Counted from the stretch's first letter, positions 9,305-18,173 are shown. The stretch: 30,575 nt of DNA from Actinomycetes bacterium (GCA_023460935.1 JAEWOI010000036.1:1-30575); one strand, 5' to 3'. Program-made: numbers and translations. The notes: generated by a model not told the origin, from the sequence alone.

Positions 9305-9492
9305 CGCTACCTCCAGGTCCAGGTTTCGGGTGCACCACCAAGCTACCCCCGGCGGTATCGCCGCGCAGCGCTTGGCGAGTGTCCGCCACGGCGGGCGTGG
9401 GTACCCGTGTGGTGTCCGGCCGGCGCCCAACGCGCCGGGCCGGCCGGCCGCAGGGATCGCCGCGCGGCGTAACAGCGAGAAGGGACCAGCCA

Positions 9493-10089
9493 ATGACTTT
9501 CAAGATCGGCTACTTCGTGGGCAGCCTGTCCTCCACCTCGGTGAACCGCATCCTGGCGAAGGCGCTGATCAAGCTGGCGCCGGACGACCTGGAGTTCGCC
9601 GAGATCGGCATCGGCGACCTGCCGTTGTACTCCCCCGACTACGACCAGGACTACCCCGCTCCGGCGAGGGCGCTCAAGCAGGCGATCGACGACGCGGATG
9701 CGGTGCTGTTCGTCACCCCCGAGTACAACCGCTCGATCCCGGGCGCGCTGAAGAACGCGATCGACTGGGCTTCGCGGCCGTGGGGGCAGAACTCCTTCAA
9801 CCACATCCCCGCTGCCGTGATCGGCGCCTCGCCGGGCTCCCTCGGCACAGCGCTGGCCCAGCAGAGCATGCGGGGCGTGCTGAGCTTCTGCAACGCGCGC
9901 CAGATGACCGCGCCGGAGGCCTACATCACCTTCTCCCCCGAGGTGTTCACCGACGACGGAGACGTGCGCGACGAGAGCGTTCGGGAGTTCCTCACCACCT
10001 ACATGTGCGAGTTCCGGGACTACATCGACAAGGTGCTCACCGTCCTGCCGAGGAACGCGGCCGGCCAGGCCGCCGACGCCCCCGCCTGA
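9493..10089 (+). CDS. NADPH-dependent FMN reductase / quinone reductase
   Basis: 198 aa flavodoxin-fold flavoprotein of the NADPH-dependent FMN reductase family. The phosphate-binding loop is GSLSSTSVNR near residues 10-19. The flavin-binding motif is TPEYNRSIPGALKNAIDW, near residues 76-93, the family hallmark, followed by AAVIGASPGSLG. It should reduce FMN or bound quinones and other electrophiles with NAD(P)H in the cytosol. ATG 9493 has GAAGGGA upstream; the long in-frame extension to 9157 has no coding character and overlaps the rhodanese gene. The divergent rhodanese lipoprotein and the second reductase at 18236 give the region a redox-stress flavour. Length is normal and the key loops are intact. 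Confidence 0.92.
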   Translation: MTFKIGYFVGSLSSTSVNRILAKALIKLAPDDLEFAEIGIGDLPLYSPDYDQDYPAPARALKQAIDDADAVLFVTPEYNRSIPGALKNAIDWASRPWGQNSFNHIPAAVIGASPGSLGTALAQQSMRGVLSFCNARQMTAPEAYITFSPEVFTDDGDVRDESVREFLTTYMCEFRDYIDKVLTVLPRNAAGQAADAPA

Positions 10090-10190
10090 CGCCCGCCCGC
10101 GCCGGTTCGTCGGCGTGGGGACGTGGACATGCGAGAACCGGTGGGCGAGGATCGGGACATGCCCCTGCACCGCCGCCGCGACCGCGTCCG

Positions 10191-12161
10191 ATGACCGAGG
10201 CGTGGGCGGAATCGGCGCAGCGGCTGGACCTGCCGGCCTGGCTCGACCAGCTCGCAGTGGCGGACGAGATCACCCCGGAACTCCTGGCTGTCGCTGCCGC
10301 CACCGCCGGAGCCGGGGTGCCGCCAAGGGGCTGGGGTGGACTGCTGGACCGACTGGCGCAGGGTGGCGTCGTCCAGTTGCAGGCTGGGTCGCCACGGGCG
10401 CTTCTCACCGACGAAACCCACGACGCGATGGCCGCCGCGCTCCGCAGGCGTCCGGACGGCGCCGACGGGGTGAAGGCCGAACTGCTGCGTACCGGTATCT
10501 CCAGGGGCCCGTCCGCGCTGGCCGGGCAGCTGGCGCGCTGGGCGCGTGACCTGGCCGACTGGCCCGCCCTGGAACGGGTCTGGGTGCGGTTCCCGCCACG
10601 CCAGCTCTACTCCTCGCACCTGGCGCAACTCGCCTACGGTGACCTGCCCGAGCCCGTCCGCGCGGCGTTCCCGGTGCTCGGCCTGGCGGCGGGCTTGACC
10701 ACCGCCGGGGACCACGACTGGCCGGGCGCCCAAGTGGAGGCGCGCGCCCGCGCCCTGATCCATGACGGCTGGACCCTGCACGGACGCTGGCGCAGCCACA
10801 CCGGGATCGACCGACTGGCCACCGCGGGCACGATGAGGCTGTTCGCGGAGTCGAGCATGGTCGGCTCGGCGTCCGACCCGAGGCTGGACACCGCCTGGTC
10901 CACGGCAACCGCTGTGGAGCAGCTGATCGCCGAGCACCTGCGCCGCGGCCAGCCCTGCTCGCCGTCGGTGCTCTCGTTCTTCCACTCCACCGCCAGCTCG
11001 ACGGCTGTACTGCGCCGGGACTGGACCGAGGCGAAACGGCACTCCCTGCTGGCCATGACCTGGAGCCCGCAGTGCGACGTGTCCGGCTTCATGGCGGCGA
11101 TCACGCTGGCCATCACCAGCCTGATGGCAGGCAACCCGAAGGAGTGCGAACGGGCGCTGCTGTTCGTCGACGAGCACTCCGGCCACGACTGCCCGGCTGC
11201 GGTCTGGGTCGAGCCGGTCACCCGGCTCCCGCGCGCGATCCGCGCGGTACGGCTGCTGCGCCCGCCCGAGCCGACGACACCCCCACCCCAGGCCACGAAC
11301 CTGGTACGGCAGCTCAACTACCTGCCGCTGCACCTCTGGGTCGGCAGCTTCATCGGCGTCCTGTGGCGGCAACCCGAGCAGGCCCTGGCCGAGTTCGACG
11401 CCGGCGTCCGCGCTGCCGAGGACGCGGGACTCCTCCGCGGACGCTGGGGGCCGATGATCCTGCGCGCCCGCGCCGAGCTGCTGCTCAGCCTCGGGGAGGT
11501 CAATCGCGCCAAGCGGGCGCTCCTCGACCTCCAGCACCAGGACGCGCTGCTCGCGCTGGTGCCCACGGCCCGCGCCAGGCTGCTCGCGCGCGACCCGGAC
11601 GGCGCAGCGGCGATCGCCGATGACGGGCTGTACTCGTTGCAGGTACCGCTGCACGAGCGCGCCCACCTGCACGTGGTGCGGGCCGCAGCGCGCATGCTGG
11701 GCGGCGCGGACGAGGCCACCATCACCCAACTCGTCGCGGCCGCCTGCCAGGTCTGCCAGGAGTCGGAGAGCCTGCTGCCGTTCGCGATGCTGCCCGCAGC
11801 GCTGCGCGCCGACCTGCTCGCGCACCATCAAGCCGACCACCTGGCCGGAACCTGCCTGCTGAACGTCGCCTGCGCCGAAGGAGCTTTCGACACCCTCGTC
11901 CCGAAGGGGTGGTGGGGACACTTCCCGGTGAGCCTTACTGGCCGTGAACAGGTGCTGCTACCGCTCCTGGCCCGGGGGCTGGCGCTGTCCGAGATCGCGG
12001 CGCTGGAGTATGTCTCGATCAACACCCTGCGCAAGCAGGAGGCTGAGTTGCGGCGGAAGCTGAACGCGCACAGCCGCAGGGAACTGATCTCGCGGGCCGC
12101 GGAGTCGGGCCTGCTCGCCTCCGACGACGAACCGCGCCATACCGAGCGCCAGTACGGCTAG
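10191..12161 (+). CDS. LuxR-family regulator, LAL-like but lacking the ATPase domain
   Basis: 656 aa. The C-terminus (about 581-642) is a LuxR/GerE helix-turn-helix: SLTGREQVLLPLLARGLALS, then IAALEYVSINTLRKQ, then RRKLNAHSRREL. The preceding 500 residues are Ala/Leu-rich helical repeats (TPR-like) that resemble the middle and arm region of MalT/LAL regulators. No Walker A motif is present. The N-terminus begins where the winged helix after the STAND ATPase would normally lie. The upstream in-frame stretch back to 8982 has no P-loop and overlaps other genes. ATG 10191 lacks a clear ribosome site, so a nearby alternative start is possible. It follows the FMN reductase by 101 bp. DNA binding is likely; the signal and targets are unknown. 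Confidence 0.85.
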   Translation: MTEAWAESAQRLDLPAWLDQLAVADEITPELLAVAAATAGAGVPPRGWGGLLDRLAQGGVVQLQAGSPRALLTDETHDAMAAALRRRPDGADGVKAELLRTGISRGPSALAGQLARWARDLADWPALERVWVRFPPRQLYSSHLAQLAYGDLPEPVRAAFPVLGLAAGLTTAGDHDWPGAQVEARARALIHDGWTLHGRWRSHTGIDRLATAGTMRLFAESSMVGSASDPRLDTAWSTATAVEQLIAEHLRRGQPCSPSVLSFFHSTASSTAVLRRDWTEAKRHSLLAMTWSPQCDVSGFMAAITLAITSLMAGNPKECERALLFVDEHSGHDCPAAVWVEPVTRLPRAIRAVRLLRPPEPTTPPPQATNLVRQLNYLPLHLWVGSFIGVLWRQPEQALAEFDAGVRAAEDAGLLRGRWGPMILRARAELLLSLGEVNRAKRALLDLQHQDALLALVPTARARLLARDPDGAAAIADDGLYSLQVPLHERAHLHVVRAAARMLGGADEATITQLVAAACQVCQESESLLPFAMLPAALRADLLAHHQADHLAGTCLLNVACAEGAFDTLVPKGWWGHFPVSLTGREQVLLPLLARGLALSEIAALEYVSINTLRKQEAELRRKLNAHSRRELISRAAESGLLASDDEPRHTERQYG

Positions 12162-12209
12162 CCGGTTGCGTTCTTCGCCGGGGAGGGCAGTTCGCCGGGG
12201 AGAGGTGTT

Positions 12210-12243
12210 CGGCCGGGGTCCGGGAGGGTTTCGACCCCGGCCG
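12210..12243 (+). terminator. Hairpin terminator after the LuxR-like gene
   Basis: CGGCCGGGGTC (12210-12220) and GACCCCGGCCG (12233-12243) form a perfect 11-bp stem with a 12-nt loop, 48 bp after the stop. No T-run follows, as is common in high-GC actinobacteria. A 12-bp direct repeat (TTCGCCGGGGAG at 12174-12185 and 12191-12202) lies just before it. Confidence 0.6.
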
Positions 12244-12766
12244 TGCGACCCGCGTTCGAGGGGTACTCATCCGAGCAACGCGAGCCTTGAGAACCGTGGA
12301 CGCCATTCGGGGGGGAATGTCCAGCGACTTAGGGGGGCCGTCGGAGTCCAAGATTCTGTTGTTCACCTCTTCGGAGCCGGTCGGGGGTCCGCCTCCGGGA
12401 TCAACTCTCCCCCCTTGCCGGGGCCCAGTCGAGCCCCGCGGGGGCAATTGGTACGACCTATGGTGCAGTGGGTGGTCCGCCGACACCCTGCGTGACCAGG
12501 CCGGAAGCGGGTGGCGGGTGATCCGGGCCCACACAGCTCCCCACCACCGGCACTGGAGAAGGTGTCCCCGCTCCCGGAGCCGGAGCGGAATTAACGGCCG
12601 TACCAACCCCGGCACCAAGTCCGCTCCCGGCCGACGGCAGGGAGCAGCCGAATCGGAGCGGGGGTCGTCGCCCCCGGCCCGGACCGGGCGGCGCACCCGC
12701 CAATGCGGCTGACCGTTCAGCCGGTGCGAGCTTGCCCAGAATCCGACCTGTGAAGAGAATTCACCC
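12244..12766. other. Long stretch without a convincing gene
   Basis: About 520 bp before the GAF-ANTAR gene. Open frames exist on both strands but are Arg/Ser/Pro/Gly-rich with no starts supported by ribosome sites and no recognisable domain. G-runs occur at 12310-12315 and 12331-12336. A small inverted repeat CCGCTCC/GGAGCGG is at 12568-12588. Just before the next gene, GTGAA-N5-TTCAC (12750-12764) could form a hairpin over the weak ribosome site. The stretch probably holds the promoter and leader of the downstream gene; no promoter matched a consensus I know. Confidence 0.5.
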
Positions 12767-13834
12767 ATGGTGGCAGGACGTTCGGAGGAAGCCCGGCAGT
12801 GGGCAGCGGACAAGCGCGACTTCGTTGCTGACGCCCGCGACGAGGCGGCCGCCGAACGCGACACCGCAGCCGACGCGCGGGACGTGGTCGCCGGCGCCCG
12901 CGATGCCCTCGCCGACGCGCGCGAGGCCGAACTCGACCGCTGGCAGGAGCGACTGGAGGAACACGCCCGGGCGCTCGGCCTCAGCCCGGCTTCAGCGACG
13001 GGATCGGCGGAGCGGGAGGCAGCCGCAGCGGAACGCCTGCGGGCAGGGGCCGAGCGTGACCTGGCCGAAGCTGCACGGCGCTCGGCCACGGCAGCGAGGC
13101 ACGAGGCTGCCGAACGGCGGCTGGCCCAGCGCCGCGAGACGCTGCTGGCCGCTGCGTTCGCCGGCATCGCCGAGCACCTCTGCAGCGCCGGGTCCGCGGA
13201 TGAGGTCCTCACCCGGGTCGCCGAGGCCGCGGTGGCCACCGTGACCGGCGCGACGATGGCCAGCGTCACCCTGCGCTCGGGTGAGACCTTCCGCACCGGA
13301 GCGGCCACCGACCCGGCCGCTGCGGGCTTCGACGAAGCGCAGTTCGTGGCGGGGCAGGGGCCCAGCCTGGACGCATTCGACGTACCGCTGGTCGATGCCG
13401 GCAGCTACCCGGACGAGCGCTGGCCGCTGCTCAGCGGCGGCGCGGGTGCGGGCGTCGGGTCCTCGCTCTCCTACCACCTCTCCGAGTCCCCGGAGCATCC
13501 CGGCGATGGCGCGGCCCTCAACGTCTACGCCGAGGGCGCCGCGGCCTTCGACGACGAGGCGCGGGAGATCGGCTTCATCCTGGCCGCGCACGCCTCCCTC
13601 GCCGCCCGCTCGGTGGGTGACCGGATCACCCTTGCCGGGCTTGAGGACCGCGTGCAGGCGACCCTGCTGTCGCGGGACGTGATCGGCCAGGCGAAGGGCA
13701 TCCTCATGGAACGGTTGAAGACCACCCCCGAGGAGGCATTCGACATCCTGCGCCGGGCGTCCCAGCGCCTCAACGTGAAGCTACGCGAGGTCGCCGCGAC
13801 GCTCGCCGAGACCGGCGAGCTCGACCAGGGCTGA
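12767..13834 (+). CDS. GAF-ANTAR regulator with N-terminal heptad coiled coil
   Basis: 355 aa. Residues 16-57 are strict seven-residue repeats (ARDEAAA, ERDTAAD, ARDVVAG, ARDALAD), followed by further Ala/Arg/Glu helix to about 124: a long dimerising coiled coil. A GAF-like sensor domain follows (about 125-275). The C-terminal ANTAR domain (about 288-345, containing SRDVIGQAKGILMERLKTTP) is the known RNA-binding antiterminator module of AmiR/NasR proteins. It probably senses a small molecule or redox state through GAF and acts on leader RNA hairpins. ATG 12767 has only AAGAGA at about 12 bases, inside a possible hairpin. Its 3' end overlaps the convergent epimerase gene by 54 bp. Target RNAs are not identifiable here. 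Confidence 0.9.
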   Translation: MVAGRSEEARQWAADKRDFVADARDEAAAERDTAADARDVVAGARDALADAREAELDRWQERLEEHARALGLSPASATGSAEREAAAAERLRAGAERDLAEAARRSATAARHEAAERRLAQRRETLLAAAFAGIAEHLCSAGSADEVLTRVAEAAVATVTGATMASVTLRSGETFRTGAATDPAAAGFDEAQFVAGQGPSLDAFDVPLVDAGSYPDERWPLLSGGAGAGVGSSLSYHLSESPEHPGDGAALNVYAEGAAAFDDEAREIGFILAAHASLAARSVGDRITLAGLEDRVQATLLSRDVIGQAKGILMERLKTTPEEAFDILRRASQRLNVKLREVAATLAETGELDQG

Positions 13835-14857
13835 CCCGCCCCGCCGTGCCGTCCCGGCCGGCACCGGGTCAGCGGCGCCCACCTGCCGCAGCAGGCTGGT
13901 CGCGCGCTCGTGCAGCCGGTCGGTGGCCGGGTCGATCCGCCGCCTTGACTCGTCGGCGTCGTGCCACTCCACGACCTGCCGCGCCCCTTCCTCGAGCGTG
14001 ACCTGCGTGCTCCAGCCGGGCGCCACCCGCTTGATCCTGGAGTTGTCGAACACCACGGAATGGCTCTTGTCGCCGAGGTAGCCGGCACCGGCCTCGGCGT
14101 CCAGCCGGGCGATCACATCCGACGGCACGTGTACGAGGTCCGGTTCGACCCCGGCCGCTGCGCCGAAGGTGCGGTAGATGGCGTCCCAGGTTGCGGCATC
14201 GTCTGAGGTGATGTGGAAGGCCTCACCGAGCACGTCGCTCCTGCCGAAGAGCCGGACGAACGCTGCGGCGAAATCGGTGGCGTGGGTCAGGGTCCAAAGC
14301 GAGGTGCCGTCCCCGGGGACGAACACCGGCTTCCCCGCCCGCATCCGCTCCACCACGGTCCAGCCGCCGATCGGCACCTTGGTGTGGTCATAGGTGTGCG
14401 ACGGGCGCACGATCGTTGCCGGGAACCCCTGCTCCCGATGGGCCCGGACGAGGACGTCCTCGGCGGATATCTTGTCCCGCGAGTACTGCCAGAACGGGTT
14501 GCGCAGCGGCGTCGACTCCGTGATCGGCAGCCGGGTCACCGGCTTGGCGTAGGCCGAAGCCGAGGAGATGAAGATGAACTGGCCGGCCCGGCCGGTGAAC
14601 GTCTCGACGTCCTGGGTCACGTGCTCGGCGGTGAACGCCACGAAGTCCACCACGGTGTTGAACTCGCGGCCGCCGAGCGCGCTGCGTAACTGCCCGGGGT
14701 CGCGGGCGTCCGCGATGACGACGTCCGCCCCCTCAGGTACCGGACGGCCGGTGTCGTGCCCGCGGTTGACCAGCGTCACGTCCATTCCGCGGCTGATCGC
14801 TGCCAGGGCCACGGCGGCCGAGATGGTTCCGGTGCCACCGATGATCAAGAGCTCCAT
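13781..14857 (-). CDS. NAD-dependent epimerase/dehydratase (extended SDR)
   Basis: 358 aa extended short-chain dehydrogenase/reductase. The Rossmann glycine motif is GGTGTISAAVA at 7-17. It continues with VVDFVAF and FIFISSASAYAKP, and a YSRDK motif supplies the catalytic Tyr and Lys. It resembles actinobacterial NAD-dependent epimerases acting on sugar nucleotides or related polyols, but specificity cannot be read. ATG 14857 (MELLIIGGTGT) is placed directly before the first strand, as is normal; the upstream extension is unsupported. It is divergent from the gluconokinase gene (92 bp) and convergent with the GAF-ANTAR gene, overlapping it by 54 bp. The C-terminal 30 residues, Arg/Gly-rich and largely within the overlap, may be a late extension. 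Confidence 0.87.
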   Translation of the reverse strand: MELLIIGGTGTISAAVALAAISRGMDVTLVNRGHDTGRPVPEGADVVIADARDPGQLRSALGGREFNTVVDFVAFTAEHVTQDVETFTGRAGQFIFISSASAYAKPVTRLPITESTPLRNPFWQYSRDKISAEDVLVRAHREQGFPATIVRPSHTYDHTKVPIGGWTVVERMRAGKPVFVPGDGTSLWTLTHATDFAAAFVRLFGRSDVLGEAFHITSDDAATWDAIYRTFGAAAGVEPDLVHVPSDVIARLDAEAGAGYLGDKSHSVVFDNSRIKRVAPGWSTQVTLEEGARQVVEWHDADESRRRIDPATDRLHERATSLLRQVGAADPVPAGTARRGGSALVELAGLGERRGDLA

Positions 14858-14949
14858 CGGCCCACTCTCGCAGGTTCGCCGCAGCGACACCACGGAGCGA
14901 AGGTGGCCAACCCGGTGTCGCCAGGTGGGCCGCTGGGCACACTGGCTCC

Positions 14950-16527
14950 ATGCGGGCCTCATCTGACCGACCCGAGCCGGCCGAGATCGTCATCGGTGTG
15001 GACGTCGGCACCAGCGCGGTGAAGGTTGCCGCCTTCCGCCCCGGGACGGGAGCTGTGACGACGGTGTCCCGGGAGTACGGCCTGGAGCAGCCCAACCCCG
15101 GCTGGCAGGTGCAGGACCCGGAGCTGATCGCGAACGCGGTGGCGGATGCCCTGGCCGAGTGCGCTGCCTCCTGCGGCCCGGACCAGGTGGCGGCGGTCTC
15201 GCTGAGCGCTGCCATGCACGGACTCGTCGGGATGAGCGCTGCCCTGCAGCCGCTCACCCCGCTGCTCACCTGGGCCGACGGCCGCGCCATCGCACAGTCC
15301 GCGCGGCTGCGGGAGTCGGGCGCAGCCGTTCTGGCCTACCGCACCAGCGGCGTGCCGAACCATCCGATGACGCCGCTGGCCAAGCTGATCTGGTTCGCAG
15401 AGAACGAGCCCCGGCTGTGCTCCCGGGTGCGCTACTGGGTTGGCCTGAAGGACTTCGTGCTGCTGCGGCTGACTGGGTCGCTCGCCACAGAGCTGTCGTC
15501 CGCGACCGGCACCGGACTGCTTGACCGAGACACCCTCGGGTGGAGCCCGACCCTGCTGGACCTCGCCCGGGTGACCGTCGAGCAACTGCCACCGATCCTC
15601 CCCACCACGGCGTCGCTCCGGCTGGGCAGGGAAGCAGCGGGGGTGACCGGCCTGAGGCCGGGCCTGCCGGTTGTGGTGGGCGCCGGGGACGGGCCGCTGG
15701 GCAACCTCGGCTCCGGCGCCCTGGCCAGCGGTGTCGCCGGGCTGTCCATCGGCACGAGCGCTGCCCTCCGCCTGGCTGTGGACCGACCCGTCCTCGACCC
15801 CGACGGACGACTGTTCTGCTACGCGCTGACCGGGCAGCAATGGGTGGTCGGTGGCGCGACCAGCAACGGCGGGTCCGTGGTGCGCTGGGCGGGCGGCGTG
15901 TTCGGCCCCGAGCCGGCAGCGGACGACCGGAGCGACCCGGAAACCCGGCTGCTGGAACTCGCGGCCGGAGTTCCCCCGCGGAGCGAAGGACTGGTCATGC
16001 TGCCCTACCTGCTGGCCGAACGTGGGCCCCTGTGGGACCCCACGCTGCGCGGAGCCTTCCTCGGGCTGCGGCCGGGCCACACCCGCGCCCATTTCGCTCG
16101 CGCCGCCGTCGAGGGTGTGGCGCTGCAGCTGTGGGCGATCCTCGGCCAGCTGGGCCGCTTCGGCCGGATCGAGGCGGTGCACGCGACCGGCGGCGCCTTC
16201 CGCTCGGCGCTCTGGCAACAGGTCGTCGCCGACGTGCTCGACCTGCCCCTGGTCATCGCGGCGGACGCAGCGGGCACGGCGCTCGGTGCCGCGGCGCTCG
16301 GGCTGGTTTCGCTCGGACGGGAGACCGACCTTGTGGCCGCAGCCGAGCTGTTGCGCCCTTCCCGACGAGGCGGCCGCACCGTCACCCCGGCGGTTCCGGG
16401 AGCATATGACGAGGTGCGGGCCAGCATCCCGCGGCTGCTCAGGCAGTACGCCGAGGTCAGCGCGCTCTTCGAGCGCGACCGGCCCGGCGGCCGCGATCCT
16501 GGACCCGGCGGCCCGGCCGCTCACTGA
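14950..16527 (+). CDS. gntK: Gluconokinase-type FGGY carbohydrate kinase
   Basis: 525 aa FGGY-family sugar kinase. The N-domain phosphate loop is GVDVGTSAVKVAAF (16-29). SAAMHGLVG and the segment SGVPNHPMTPLAKLIWF match the gluconokinase subgroup better than xylulose or glycerol kinases. GAGDGPLGNLGSGA and GLSIGTSAALRL mark the second domain with its ATP-binding loops. TGGAFRSALWQQVVADVL is the FGGY C-terminal signature. The product would be 6-phosphogluconate, entering the pentose phosphate pathway. ATG 14950 has no strong ribosome site, but the domain starts at residue 13, so the start is close to right. No gluconate permease or regulator is adjacent; the divergent SDR enzyme could be functionally linked. 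Length is typical. Confidence 0.88.
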   Translation: MRASSDRPEPAEIVIGVDVGTSAVKVAAFRPGTGAVTTVSREYGLEQPNPGWQVQDPELIANAVADALAECAASCGPDQVAAVSLSAAMHGLVGMSAALQPLTPLLTWADGRAIAQSARLRESGAAVLAYRTSGVPNHPMTPLAKLIWFAENEPRLCSRVRYWVGLKDFVLLRLTGSLATELSSATGTGLLDRDTLGWSPTLLDLARVTVEQLPPILPTTASLRLGREAAGVTGLRPGLPVVVGAGDGPLGNLGSGALASGVAGLSIGTSAALRLAVDRPVLDPDGRLFCYALTGQQWVVGGATSNGGSVVRWAGGVFGPEPAADDRSDPETRLLELAAGVPPRSEGLVMLPYLLAERGPLWDPTLRGAFLGLRPGHTRAHFARAAVEGVALQLWAILGQLGRFGRIEAVHATGGAFRSALWQQVVADVLDLPLVIAADAAGTALGAAALGLVSLGRETDLVAAAELLRPSRRGGRTVTPAVPGAYDEVRASIPRLLRQYAEVSALFERDRPGGRDPGPGGPAAH

Positions 16528-16818
16528 AACCGGCACGGCAGCGCGCGGTTCTCTCCTTCGGGCACGCCGCCCGGCCGGCGGGATTACGATCGAGGTAGAG
16601 GCACAGGGCGCAGTGGCCCACCGCCGGCGCCCTGCTTAGGGGGCGAACGCCGTGTCCACGCTGAGGCAGGCACAGCCGCTACTCGCCGGTGGACGAGGAC
16701 GGACGAGCCGCGCCACGCCGCTCCCGGCGCTTCCCGGACCGTCCCGCCTCCCGACCCTGCCCCCGCGGTCAGCGAACACACCTGTCGAGCCAAGGCACGA
16801 GGGAGAGGAGACCCGGCG
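16528..16818. other. Intergenic leader of the universal stress gene
   Basis: About 290 bp between gluconokinase and the USP gene. A weak inverted repeat (AACCG/CGGTT, 16528-16550) follows the kinase stop. GGAGAGGAGA at the right end is the USP ribosome site. I see no gene and no clear promoter match. Confidence 0.4.
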
Positions 16819-17679
16819 ATGACAGCCAACGAGCCGCGGCCGGCCGAGGGCCGCCCGCGCATTCTGGTGGGAGTTGATGGTTCCGAGGACGGCCTCGGGG
16901 CGGTCAGGTACGCGGTCGCGGAGGCGGAGGTGACCGGTGGGGACGTGTGGATCGTGCACGCCCTGGACCCCGCTGCCCCGGTGACGGGGCTGTGGGACAT
17001 GGTCGCCGACCTGGCCGCGCTGACCCGCGCCGGTGAGGCCGCGGTTGCGGCGGCCACCGCGGTGGTCGCCGAATCGGGGCTGCCCCAAGACCGCGTGCAC
17101 TCCGAGGTCGTGACCGGTCGTCCGGGAGAAGTGCTCGGCGAGCTCAGCGGGAAGGCCCAGCTGCTGGTGCTCGGACGGCGCTCGATCCGCGGGCTGAGCC
17201 GGATGTTCGTCGGCTCGACCAGCGTCGCGGCAGCGTCGCGGGCCGAGTGCCCGGTGGTCGTGGTTTCCGCCGCCAGCACCCCGCACCGCACCGGTGGGCT
17301 GGGCACCGTCGTGGTGGCGATCAACACCTGGCCGGTGCACGAGTCGGCTCTGGAGTGGGGCCTGCGGGAGGCGAAGCTCCGCGGCGCGCGGCTGCGGGTC
17401 GTCCACGTCGTGCCCCAGACCCTCGGGGTGGAGGGTGCCGACTTCGTCACGGCCGCGAGCACCGGCCTCGGCGAGCAGCTGGCGCCGTTCCGGGACCGCC
17501 ATCGCGAGGTCACGATCGAGGTGGAGGTGCTGCTGGGTGACACCGCTGACGCGCTGGTCGAGGTGAGCCGGTCCGCGGACCTGCTGATCCTGGGCGAGCG
17601 CCACGGCCGGCTGGTCCTCGGCGGGCCCGTGCGCGCAGTGCTGGCCCACGCCCACTGCCCGGTGGGCCTGATCAGGTGA
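16819..17679 (+). CDS. Universal stress protein, two tandem UspA domains
   Basis: 286 aa. Domain 1 (about 14-150) begins ILVGVDGSEDG and carries LGRRSIRGLSRMFVGSTS, close to the ATP-binding G-2X-G-9X-G(S/T) pattern. Domain 2 (about 160-286) begins VVVAINTW and ends LILGERHGRLVLGGPVRAVL, where the final Gly-Ser element is not canonical. The first domain is thus the likelier ATP binder. Tandem USPs of this size are common in actinobacteria and rise in hypoxia, stationary phase and stress. ATG 16819 is preceded by a strong GGAGAGGAGA. Its stop overlaps the convergent MarR gene by 8 bp. Confidence 0.92.
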   Translation: MTANEPRPAEGRPRILVGVDGSEDGLGAVRYAVAEAEVTGGDVWIVHALDPAAPVTGLWDMVADLAALTRAGEAAVAAATAVVAESGLPQDRVHSEVVTGRPGEVLGELSGKAQLLVLGRRSIRGLSRMFVGSTSVAAASRAECPVVVVSAASTPHRTGGLGTVVVAINTWPVHESALEWGLREAKLRGARLRVVHVVPQTLGVEGADFVTAASTGLGEQLAPFRDRHREVTIEVEVLLGDTADALVEVSRSADLLILGERHGRLVLGGPVRAVLAHAHCPVGLIR

Positions 17680-18154
17680 GGGCGAACCGGGCGACCATCC
17701 TGGGATCGGCGAGCTGAACGATCTTGCGGGCAGCCGATCCCAGGGCCTGGAACTCCTCCGGCGTCAGGGCGTCGACGACCAGGCGCCGCACCTCGGCGAC
17801 GTGGCCGGGAGCGCTCTGCTGGATCTTCAGCCAGCCCGCGTCGGTGAGGTGGGCGTCGGTGCGGCAGCCGGTCTGCGTGCTCGGCTGGCGTTCCACCCAG
17901 CCGGCGTCCTCCAGCCGGGCGACGACGTGCGAGACCCTGGACATCGACCCGCTGGCGAGGGTGGCCAGCAGGCTCATCGGCAGCGACCGACCCGGTGACT
18001 CCGACAGCGCCGCCATCACGTGGTACTCGAAACTGGTCAGCCCCGAGTCGCGCTTGAGCTGCGCGTCGAGGGCCGACGGCAGCGCCATGCTGAGCGCGAC
18101 CAGGGCGCGCCAGTCCTCGACCTGGTCGGCGGTGAGCCACTTCACATCCTCCAC
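17672..18154 (-). CDS. MarR-family transcriptional regulator
   Basis: 160 aa winged-helix regulator. The recognition region is LPMSLLATLASGSMSRVSHV and the wing contains GWVERQPSTQTGCRTD; long helices at both ends form the dimer interface. The start is GTG at 18154. The gene is divergent from an FMN-dependent reductase, and the 81-bp gap holds two TTGAA-NN-TTCAA palindromes. It almost certainly represses both itself and the reductase until a ligand such as a quinone or other electrophile binds or modifies it, as known for MarR-azoreductase pairs. A Cys in the wing region (TGC) is a possible redox sensor, but this is inference. Convergent overlap of 8 bp with the USP gene. Confidence 0.93.
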   Translation of the reverse strand: MEDVKWLTADQVEDWRALVALSMALPSALDAQLKRDSGLTSFEYHVMAALSESPGRSLPMSLLATLASGSMSRVSHVVARLEDAGWVERQPSTQTGCRTDAHLTDAGWLKIQQSAPGHVAEVRRLVVDALTPEEFQALGSAARKIVQLADPRMVARFALT

Positions 18155-18173
18155 GCCGCCAGCCTACCGGGTG

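Noticed and set aside
12166..12712. Open frames of 109 and 141 codons in the long non-coding stretch
   Set aside because: Composition is Arg/Ser/Pro/Gly-rich, starts lack ribosome sites and no family is recognisable.
12750..12764. ANTAR target hairpin with hexaloop
   Set aside because: The GTGAA/TTCAC stem leaves a five-base loop, not the six-base A1-G4 loop of known ANTAR targets, and no second hairpin of that type is adjacent.
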